NCBI GenBank assembly: GCA_041672395.1
Contig: JBAYZS010000005.1
Location: 20,423 to 84,422 of the forward strand
DNA length: 64,000 nt
Direction: 5' to 3'
Source: UBA5287 sp041672395
GTDB lineage: Bacteria; Bacteroidota; Bacteroidia; Bacteroidales; Dysgonomonadaceae
Part shown: positions 23,264-30,490 of the stretch, piece after piece
Layout: each line of letters begins with the position of its first letter
Numbering within the stretch: position 1 is the first letter of the stretch
Program-made: the position numbers and the translations under genes
The notes under the pieces: model-generated
What the model was told of the DNA's origin: nothing
Seen by the model: the letters and a program-made list of their open reading frames with translations, nothing else
Database searches by the model: none

Positions 23264-26254
23264 TTAATTGTTTAGTCTTTCATTGATCAACTGTTGGATA
23301 TCTGGTTCTTTACCTTTGTAGTTTTCCTTCAGACTTTCCAAATATTGGCGTGCCTGGAAATTGTCCCCTTTTGCTTTATAAGTGTCAGATAAAACAATAA
23401 GTGCCCGAGCCATCCAATACTGATGAGGCGTTCCCTTTTGCATAAAGTCTTTAACCTGCGCTTCAGCTTTGTCGTAAGATTTCCAATTGTAATATATATT
23501 ACTAAGAATATATTGAGCTTCAGCACCATAAATACTTCTAGTATCTTTTGCTAATTCTTGGTAATCAACAATGGCTTTATCAGTTTCGTTCACTTGTTGA
23601 AACGATTTACCACGAATATAAGTAGCTTCTGTTTTAACTTCTGGAGATAAATTGATTTGACTAATAAGATCTGATGCTGCTCTAGCTGATTCATGATAAC
23701 TTTCTAATTTATATTGAGTTCTAACAACACCTAACAGGCCTTCAATTTGTTTCTCTTTGCTTTGCGATACATTTGCCAACATAGAATAATCTCTCAATGC
23801 TAACTGAAAATCACCTTTTGCATATGCATATTGTGAAGTAAAGGTTAGAACATCTTCCATATATTTTTCACTGTTATTGTCAATGACTTTCCTAAAATAT
23901 GATATTGCTTGTTGTTGATTACCTTTTTTATCCGAAATCAATCCCATATAATAGTTTGCATCATTACTGTATGCTCCATTCGGAAAACTCTGTAAATATT
24001 TCAGCAAAGCCGTTTCAGCTTCTTGTGGAGAGTTTTTCATATACATACTTTCAGCAGCGATAAATGTTAGAGAATCTTGACGTGATGGTGAAATCTTCAT
24101 ACCACCGGGTAAGGAGTTGGCGTAATTAACATACGATTGAATATCATTCATATCTCGATAGACTGTTTCCATTGAAACAAGTGCTGTTCGTGCATCATCC
24201 GATCCGGGGAAATTCTCGATTACGCTTTTATATGCACTAATGCTTTGAGAGTAATTTCCAGCATTATAATATAACTGCCCCAATTGGATACCACCCTTTC
24301 CAGCTGAAGGACTTTTTGGAAAAGTTGAAATGAGTTCTTGAAGCGTGCTGATAGCTTCGGTTTCCCGATTAATCATTGTAAGCGCACGACTTTTTTCATA
24401 TAAAGCATCGTCATAATAAGTAGAGTTTGGGAAATTGCTCATCATCTGATTCAGTATCACAATTTTACCTTGATAATTATGTTGCAATCCCATTACGAAT
24501 GCTTTTTGATATGCTGCATAATCAGCTGTTTCAGGATTAGCGTTAGATGCTTGAGCGTAATACTGTTCGGCATTAGCGAAGTTACGATTGTAATAATAAG
24601 TGTCGCCGACTCTATTTAGAGCATCTGCATATTCTGCTCTGTTTTTATTGGACTCAGTCGATAAATATTTAAGAAATGATTGTTGAGCTTTTGTATATTG
24701 TTGCTGTTTGAATTGTGCATATCCTAAGTTATACCAACCTAAGGCATAATTTTCATTTCTTGAAGAAGCTCTTTGAGTAAATTGTGAATAATCAGAAGCA
24801 GCACTATCAAAATTACCAATACGGTAAAAACTTTCTCCGCGCCAATAAAGAGCATTACTTAATGATGTTAAATCATTATCGCCCATTGCAATAGTATTGT
24901 TGAAATGTTGAATAGCATTATTCATATTTCCATTGATAAACTCCTGTGCGCCCAGTTGAAAGAGAACTTTCTGCTTAGTCTCAAGAATCTGTCTGCCTGG
25001 TCTTTCAATACGATTGATAGCATTCAATGCCGCATTATAATCTTTTGTGGTAAGAAATGTCTCTGCAAGAATATCATTTACCTGATCAGTAAATTGAGAA
25101 TTGGGGAATTCCTTTAAAAAGTTCTCAAATAAAGTAATGGATTCACTGAAAACAGAAAAGTTGGTTTGATGAATTAATAAAGCGTAATTAAACATTGCTG
25201 TTTCGCGTGCCTTTACATCAAAAGAATCTCTGGAAGCAGATTCAAAAGCCATCTGAGCTTTTTGTCTTTCCCCCAGTTTTAGGTAAGTTTGCCCCAATTG
25301 TAATTGAGCATTCTGCGACAAAGCATCCCGATCCTTTATTGCATTTTGAAACATTGGAATAGCCTCATTCAATTTACCTGCTTCCACATAAGAGAGACCT
25401 ATAAAATAGGCATCGCCCCGTAGTGGAGAATCGGTTTTCTGCAGATAGTTTTCGTAATATGGGATTGCCCTGGTTGGGCGTCCAGACCTGAAATGGCTGT
25501 TTCCCAAGACACGATACATTTCTGTAATATGATCACTTGCCGGATAGGTTGAAATAAAAGCATCTGCCAACTGGATTGCATTTTCAAGATTTCCATTAAA
25601 GAAAGTAGATTGAGCAGAATAAAAAGCCACTTCCTCTTTGTATTCCGGGTTGCTTTTCAGTCGTTCGAAACGTTGGATAGCATTGTCGTATTCTCCATTT
25701 TTATAATCGATATATCCCAGATAAAAATTACCGGCATTATTGTATTCACTGCTATTTTGCGAAAGAAGTCCGAACAATCGGTATGCTTCATTTAGTTTCC
25801 CCAACTGTAAATTTGAGTAAGCAGTTCTGAAACTATGATCTTCCTGTTCAGAAGAGGTTAGGTAGTCCAGATTTGATTGATCAAGCCAAAATTTAGCCAA
25901 TTCCCAATTTTTTTCATCAAAATGATAAGAGCCGATAAAGAAAAGTACTTGATTTCGATGAATGGTTTCTGGGTAGCGGTCTAGAAACTCCTTCAACATA
26001 TCTGCGCTGTTCTTATCGCCTTTGTAGAAGGCAGATGCAGCATTCATATAAGCCGCTTCTTCCAAAAGGAAAGCATCTTTTCCGATTGATGAGTATTGCA
26101 TTAACAAATCTTGTGCACCCGTGTAATTTCTTTCAAGGAACATCTCTTTTCCTTGGTTGAAAAGTTTTTCAGGTTGCTGATGATAAACTGTTCGTTGGGC
26201 AAAAAGGCTGTATGAAGCGATAACCAAACAGAACAAGACAATGATTTTTTTCAT
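23264..26254 (-). CDS. Large periplasmic tetratricopeptide-repeat protein
   Basis: A 996-residue protein with a signal peptide (MKKIIVLFCLVIASYSLFAQ) and about two dozen TPR-like helix pairs along its whole length, for example NYTGAQDLLMQYSSIGKDA, AIPYYENYLQKTDSPLRGDA and NFANAEQYYAQASNANPETA. Such solenoids bind other proteins. Size and the direct linkage to an outer-membrane barrel suggest a periplasmic scaffold or assembly factor. No catalytic domain is seen. It precedes the barrel gene by 26 bases and lies 80 bases after the NUDIX gene. Confidence 0.85.
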   Translation of the reverse strand: MKKIIVLFCLVIASYSLFAQRTVYHQQPEKLFNQGKEMFLERNYTGAQDLLMQYSSIGKDAFLLEEAAYMNAASAFYKGDKNSADMLKEFLDRYPETIHRNQVLFFIGSYHFDEKNWELAKFWLDQSNLDYLTSSEQEDHSFRTAYSNLQLGKLNEAYRLFGLLSQNSSEYNNAGNFYLGYIDYKNGEYDNAIQRFERLKSNPEYKEEVAFYSAQSTFFNGNLENAIQLADAFISTYPASDHITEMYRVLGNSHFRSGRPTRAIPYYENYLQKTDSPLRGDAYFIGLSYVEAGKLNEAIPMFQNAIKDRDALSQNAQLQLGQTYLKLGERQKAQMAFESASRDSFDVKARETAMFNYALLIHQTNFSVFSESITLFENFLKEFPNSQFTDQVNDILAETFLTTKDYNAALNAINRIERPGRQILETKQKVLFQLGAQEFINGNMNNAIQHFNNTIAMGDNDLTSLSNALYWRGESFYRIGNFDSAASDYSQFTQRASSRNENYALGWYNLGYAQFKQQQYTKAQQSFLKYLSTESNKNRAEYADALNRVGDTYYYNRNFANAEQYYAQASNANPETADYAAYQKAFVMGLQHNYQGKIVILNQMMSNFPNSTYYDDALYEKSRALTMINRETEAISTLQELISTFPKSPSAGKGGIQLGQLYYNAGNYSQSISAYKSVIENFPGSDDARTALVSMETVYRDMNDIQSYVNYANSLPGGMKISPSRQDSLTFIAAESMYMKNSPQEAETALLKYLQSFPNGAYSNDANYYMGLISDKKGNQQQAISYFRKVIDNNSEKYMEDVLTFTSQYAYAKGDFQLALRDYSMLANVSQSKEKQIEGLLGVVRTQYKLESYHESARAASDLISQINLSPEVKTEATYIRGKSFQQVNETDKAIVDYQELAKDTRSIYGAEAQYILSNIYYNWKSYDKAEAQVKDFMQKGTPHQYWMARALIVLSDTYKAKGDNFQARQYLESLKENYKGKEPDIQQLINERLNN

Positions 26255-26334
26255 ATGTGAATTATTTTCTATTTTATCTTCAGATATTAAGACTTAATTT
26301 CTTAATTATCGTTTAACTCTTAAAGTAATTAAAA

Positions 26335-26853
26335 CTATGAATTTAGCAATTTCTCAATCCCCTGTCGAATCGAAGTCAGTCCAAAATCGGCTGGATTAAG
26401 TTGATTTCTATTGATAAACAATAGTTCTTCAACATCATCTTGAGCTTTCAACTGACTGAAATATTTAACGTTACATGAGAAAAACATATCCACAGTATGA
26501 ACTTCAAAATCCGAATATACATAAATATTTGGAATTGAAAAAAGGTATTCTGCAGAAGTTACTATCAACCTTGTTTCTTCCAACACTTCACGAGCTACGG
26601 CCTGTTCAGCGGTTTCATTCATATCAATAAACCCGCCGGGCAGATCAAAAGTCCCTTTGGCAGGTTCTTTTGCCCGTCTAGCTACCAATATTTCGTGATC
26701 ATCATTTTTGATAATGGCAACCACTGCAGCAGAAGAGTTGAAATAGTAAACGAAACTGCAATCGGCACATCTTTTTGATTTCTCGTTGTTTTCTATGAAG
26801 TTTTTAGAACCACATTTAGGACAGAAATGAAACTGTTTAAGTGGATGTGTCAT
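26335..26853 (-). CDS. NUDIX hydrolase with N-terminal zinc ribbon
   Basis: A 172-residue protein. A zinc ribbon at residues 10-35 (FCPKCGSKNF ... RCADCSF) precedes a Nudix domain with the box GGFIDMNETAEQAVAREVLE followed by ET, matching Gx5Ex7REUxEExGU with small deviation after Glu-Glu. It should hydrolyse a nucleoside diphosphate linked to another group; the zinc ribbon recalls NADH pyrophosphatase (NudC), though the length is shorter. It is 23 bases downstream of the Mrp gene. Confidence 0.85.
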   Translation of the reverse strand: MTHPLKQFHFCPKCGSKNFIENNEKSKRCADCSFVYYFNSSAAVVAIIKNDDHEILVARRAKEPAKGTFDLPGGFIDMNETAEQAVAREVLEETRLIVTSAEYLFSIPNIYVYSDFEVHTVDMFFSCNVKYFSQLKAQDDVEELLFINRNQLNPADFGLTSIRQGIEKLLNS

Positions 26854-26876
26854 AAGTATATACGTCTTTTAATTTA

Positions 26877-27986
26877 TTATCTATGTGATACGTGAACAAT
26901 TTGCGTAGGGGGTAATTCTCTGTTACGTTTATCCACAGCATCAATAACATTATCAGCAAGTGCAGCAAAAGCCATTCCTGTGATGCTGTCGGAGTTCAAA
27001 GCAACAGGTTTCCCATCGTCACCGCCTTCACGAATGCTTTGCACAATTGGAATCTGACCAAGCAGAGCATAACCCTCTTCCTCTGCAAAGTTCTTAACAC
27101 CTTCTTTACCAAAGAGATAATATTTGTTTTCAGGCAGTTCGGCAGGTGTAAACCACGCCATATTCTCTACCAATCCCAAAATGGGTACTTCCACTTTTTC
27201 GGCCGAGAACATACTTATTCCCTTGCGAGCATCTGCAAGTGCAACTTCCTGTGGTGTGCTCACAATCACGGCCCCAGTAATGGGAAGTGTTTGTACGAGC
27301 GTTAAGTGAATATCGCTTGTGCCCGGTGGAAAATCGATAAGGAAATAGTCCAAATCGCCCCAGTCGGCATCTATAATCAATTGTTTGAGGGCATTACCTG
27401 CCATTGCACCTCGCCATACCACCGCTTCTTTTTTATTCACAAAGAAACCGATCGATAGCATTTTTACACCGTAATTTTCTATAGGGACAATCAGATCGCG
27501 ACCATCTTTGTTTTCCAGTGATGGTTGTTCGTTTTCCACATCCAGCATTTTTGGAACAGACGGACCAAAAATATCGGCATCCAACAGTCCCACTTTGTAA
27601 CCCTTATTTGCCAGTGCCACAGCAAGATTTGTGCATACTGTACTTTTACCGACGCCACCTTTTCCGGATGCCACGGCAATAATATTTTTAACACCGGGCA
27701 AAATATCCGGAAGTTCAGGACGAGGTTTCTGTTTTGATTTTACTGATATATTACCTTTAATATCAACATTTTTATCGACATAAGTGAGGATGGCCTGTTC
27801 CGCCATTTTGACCAATGATTTAATGAACGGATCGTTTGCTTTTTCAGTGATAAGTGAAAAGCTCACTTTCATACCTTCAATGCGGATATTGTCTTCTACC
27901 ATTCCGGCAGAAACTATGTCCTGTCCAGTTCCGGGATAGCGCACGTTTTTCAGTGCGTCTAAAATTAGTTGAGGATATAATGTCAT
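26877..27986 (-). CDS. Mrp/ApbC-type iron-sulfur cluster carrier ATPase
   Basis: A 369-residue cytosolic P-loop ATPase of the Mrp/NBP35 family that helps transfer Fe-S clusters. An N-terminal MIP18-type (DUF59) domain of about 90 residues leads to a deviant Walker A GKGGVGKSTVCTNLAVAL, DADIFGPSVPKML and DFPPGTSDIHLTL. The CxxC pair that bridges the cluster in most Mrp proteins is not present in the expected ENMAWFTPAELPENKYYLFG region. It lies between trmB and the NUDIX gene on the same strand. Confidence 0.9.
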   Translation of the reverse strand: MTLYPQLILDALKNVRYPGTGQDIVSAGMVEDNIRIEGMKVSFSLITEKANDPFIKSLVKMAEQAILTYVDKNVDIKGNISVKSKQKPRPELPDILPGVKNIIAVASGKGGVGKSTVCTNLAVALANKGYKVGLLDADIFGPSVPKMLDVENEQPSLENKDGRDLIVPIENYGVKMLSIGFFVNKKEAVVWRGAMAGNALKQLIIDADWGDLDYFLIDFPPGTSDIHLTLVQTLPITGAVIVSTPQEVALADARKGISMFSAEKVEVPILGLVENMAWFTPAELPENKYYLFGKEGVKNFAEEEGYALLGQIPIVQSIREGGDDGKPVALNSDSITGMAFAALADNVIDAVDKRNRELPPTQIVHVSHR

Positions 27987-28007
27987 ATTTATTGTGTGCT
28001 TAAATAT

Positions 28008-28751
28008 TTAAATCATATTATTTGTATTTCTGCCATAACTTCTGTAAGAATCAGGTTCAATCTCGATATCAGGTTCAATCCATTCCTCTTTCTTAGGGCA
28101 AATAAATTTGATGTACCTTATGTTTAAACCCCTTGAACGCCATTGTTGTTCATAAAAAGTCTGAATTTGCAGTATAGGATCGTCAAATCCCGAATTGTAG
28201 AGGTCGTCTGTGTCAAAAAGAACCGTCAATCCGTTTTCTTCAATCATTGTTTTTGTGTAAGTATAAAGAAAATTACTGTCGGACTTTAGATGTATAATGC
28301 CATCTGTATTAAGTATTTGACTATAACTGTCCATGAATCGGGTAGAGGTAAGCCGTTTGTTTGTTTTCTTCATCTGCGGATCAGGAAAGGTGATCCAGAT
28401 TTCTGTGACCTCGTTTTCATCAAAAAAGTGGTTTATCAACTCGATTTGAGTGCGCAAAAAAGCAACATTCTGCATATTGTTTTCAAGCGCTTCGGTAGCC
28501 CCTTTCCACATACGCGCTCCCTTTATGTCGATGCCAATAAAATTCTTTTCGGGGTAAAGTTTTGCTAGTCCAACCGTGTATTCTCCTTTACCACAGCCAA
28601 GTTCAAGTACAATCGGATTATCATTTTTAAAGAAGGTGTTCCATTTTCCTTTCAGTGGAAATTCCTCTTTTTGAAGCGTACCAAACGTGTATTGAAACAC
28701 ATTGTTGTACGTTTTCATGTCAGCAAATTTGGCAAGTTTATTCTTTCCCAT
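28008..28751 (-). CDS. trmB: tRNA (guanine-N7-)-methyltransferase
   Basis: A 247-residue SAM-dependent enzyme that methylates G46 of tRNA. The SAM-binding motif VLELGCGKGEYTVGLAKLYP is near residue 50, followed by NFIGIDIKGARMWKGATEA and the catalytic-region TEIWITFPDPQMKKTNKRLT. The C-terminal part is slightly longer than in E. coli. It begins a tight minus-strand run: 21 bases separate it from the Mrp gene. Confidence 0.93.
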   Translation of the reverse strand: MGKNKLAKFADMKTYNNVFQYTFGTLQKEEFPLKGKWNTFFKNDNPIVLELGCGKGEYTVGLAKLYPEKNFIGIDIKGARMWKGATEALENNMQNVAFLRTQIELINHFFDENEVTEIWITFPDPQMKKTNKRLTSTRFMDSYSQILNTDGIIHLKSDSNFLYTYTKTMIEENGLTVLFDTDDLYNSGFDDPILQIQTFYEQQWRSRGLNIRYIKFICPKKEEWIEPDIEIEPDSYRSYGRNTNNMI

Positions 28752-28884
28752 TCGTTAATAAAGTAAATATCAATGCAAAAATAGGCATTTAGTGACAAAA
28801 AACAGCAATAAGTTTTGTCGAATAAACCATAAAATGTGAATTATTGTTAGTTCTCTTGAATGCAGAATAATTATTTAAGGATTC

Positions 28885-28905
28885 AAAGAATGATATCGAT
28901 TCTTT
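28885..28905. repeat. Perfect 7-base inverted repeat
   Basis: AAAGAAT and ATTCTTT flank GATATCG. The site lies 12 bases before the GTG array. It could be an operator or a weak hairpin; no T-tract follows. Confidence 0.4.
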
Positions 28906-28916
28906 ATGATGAAAAT

Positions 28917-28993
28917 GTGAAATCACAGTGAAATTTTAGTGAGACCATAGTGAGACCATAGTGGGAGGAGGGTGAGACCATGGTGTTAGTTGT
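28917..28993 (+). repeat. Phased 11-bp GTG repeat array, seven units
   Basis: Seven consecutive GTG triplets occur exactly 11 bases apart, at 28917, 28928, 28939, 28950, 28961, 28972 and 28983. Units 3 and 4 are identical (GTGAGACCATA), unit 6 is GTGAGACCATG, and the others are diverged (GTGAAATCACA, GTGAAATTTTA, GTGGGAGGAGG, GTGTTAGTTGT). It lies between the divergent trmB and gdhA genes. The period is close to one helical turn. Confidence 0.8.
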
Positions 28994-29111
28994 AAAAAGA
29001 TATTTTTGATGTGTTTTGAGAGCAAGTAGGGTGCAAAAAAAGAAGCAGTCGATCTCTGAAAATGATTAAAAAAAAGGTTCGAAAAAAAGGATGGAGTTTC
29101 AATATAATATT

Positions 29112-29119
29112 TAACTTTG
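29112..29119 (+). promoter_or_regulatory. Putative -7 promoter box for gdhA
   Basis: TAACTTTG matches TAnnTTTG and lies 33 bases before the ATG at 29153. It is about 120 bases downstream of the GTG array. Confidence 0.5.
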
Positions 29120-29152
29120 TATAGTATATAAACCTTAAAATACATATTTTTT

Positions 29153-30490
29153 ATGAGAGTTAATGACATAATGACACAACTTGAGGCCAAACACCCCGGT
29201 GAGTCTGAGTATTTACAAGCAGTTAAAGAAGTGCTGATTTCTATTGAGGACGTTTATAATGAACATCCCGAATTTGAAAAAGCAGCCATTGTTGAACGCC
29301 TTGTTGAACCCGACAGGATTTTTACTTTTAGAGTACCTTGGGTTGACGATAAAGGAACAGTTCATGTGAACATCGGTCACAGAGTACAGTTTAACGGAGC
29401 AATTGGTCCGTATAAAGGCGGCATTAGATTTCATCCTTCTGTAACACTTTCTACATTAAAATTTTTAGGATTTGAGCAGACTTTTAAAAATGCCCTTACA
29501 ACCTTGCCCATGGGCGGAGGAAAAGGAGGTGCTGATTTTTCTCCTAAAGGTAAGTCCGATGCAGAGATAATGCGATTCTGTCAATCATTTGTTACTGAAT
29601 TATGGCGGAATATTGGTCCTGATACAGATGTTCCTGCCGGTGACGTTGGAGTTGGCGGTAGAGAAGTGGGTTACATGTTTGGCATGTACAAAAAATTGGC
29701 TCGCGAGCATACAGGAACATTCACTGGCAAAGGGATGTCGTTTGGCGGATCACGCTTACGCCCTGAAGCAACGGGGTTTGGAGCTTTATATTTTGTTCAA
29801 CAAATGTGCAAAACACACAATATAGAACTTAAAGGCAAAACAATTGGCATTTCGGGATTCGGAAATGTAGCCTGGGGCGCCGTTTCTAAAGCGACAGAAC
29901 TGGGAGCTAAAGTGGTAACTATTTCTGGACCTGATGGAATGATTTATGATGAGGAAGGTGTAAATACACCAGAGAAAATCGAATATTTACTGGAACTTAG
30001 GAATTCTGGCAATGATGTGTGTGAGCCGTATGCAGAAGAATTTCCAAGCGCAAAGTTCTACCCGGGCAAAAAACCTTGGGAGTTCAAAATCGATATTGCA
30101 TTGCCATGTGCTTTTCAAAATGAGTTGAATATTGAAGATGCCAAAAAGCTGAAAGAGAATGGAGTTCTTTTAGTGGCCGAAGTATCTAATATGGGTTGCA
30201 CGGCAGAGGCAGTCGACTTTTTTGCAGAAAATCAAATGTTGTTTGCTCCCGGAAAGGCAGTTAATGCAGGTGGCGTTGCTTGTTCAGGCTTGGAGATGTC
30301 GCAAAATGCAATGCATCTTTCGTGGGCTAACGATGAGGTAGATAGGCGTTTACACCAAATAATGAGCGATATTCATCAGCAATGTGTGACTTACGGAAGA
30401 CAAGAAAATTATATTAACTATGTTAAAGGAGCCAACGTTGCGGGATTCATGAAAGTTGCCGATGCCATGATGGCGCAAGGCATTGTATGA
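29153..30490 (+). CDS. gdhA: NADP-type glutamate dehydrogenase
   Basis: A 445-residue hexameric-type glutamate dehydrogenase that interconverts 2-oxoglutarate plus ammonia and glutamate. The substrate site is seen in GPYKGGIRFHPSVTLSTLKF and LPMGGGKGGADFSPKGKSD, which contains the catalytic Lys. A Rossmann motif, GKTIGISGFGNVAWGAVSKA, lies near residue 230. Length and sequence fit the NADP(H) assimilatory class, though cofactor choice cannot be proven by eye. Its stop overlaps the next gene's start by 4 bases. Confidence 0.95.
   Translation: MRVNDIMTQLEAKHPGESEYLQAVKEVLISIEDVYNEHPEFEKAAIVERLVEPDRIFTFRVPWVDDKGTVHVNIGHRVQFNGAIGPYKGGIRFHPSVTLSTLKFLGFEQTFKNALTTLPMGGGKGGADFSPKGKSDAEIMRFCQSFVTELWRNIGPDTDVPAGDVGVGGREVGYMFGMYKKLAREHTGTFTGKGMSFGGSRLRPEATGFGALYFVQQMCKTHNIELKGKTIGISGFGNVAWGAVSKATELGAKVVTISGPDGMIYDEEGVNTPEKIEYLLELRNSGNDVCEPYAEEFPSAKFYPGKKPWEFKIDIALPCAFQNELNIEDAKKLKENGVLLVAEVSNMGCTAEAVDFFAENQMLFAPGKAVNAGGVACSGLEMSQNAMHLSWANDEVDRRLHQIMSDIHQQCVTYGRQENYINYVKGANVAGFMKVADAMMAQGIV

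Larger units (their letters stand above)
28752..29152. other. 401-base intergenic region between divergent trmB and gdhA
   Basis: This is the longest gap without a gene. It holds an inverted repeat (28885-28905), the 11-bp GTG array (28917-28993), an A-rich stretch near 29066-29088 and a -7 box for gdhA. I see no convincing coding sequence or RNA gene in it. Confidence 0.8.

Noticed and set aside
28936..29190. An 84-codon minus-strand frame across the GTG array
   Set aside because: It begins inside gdhA, crosses the array and its promoter region, and shows no protein-like composition.
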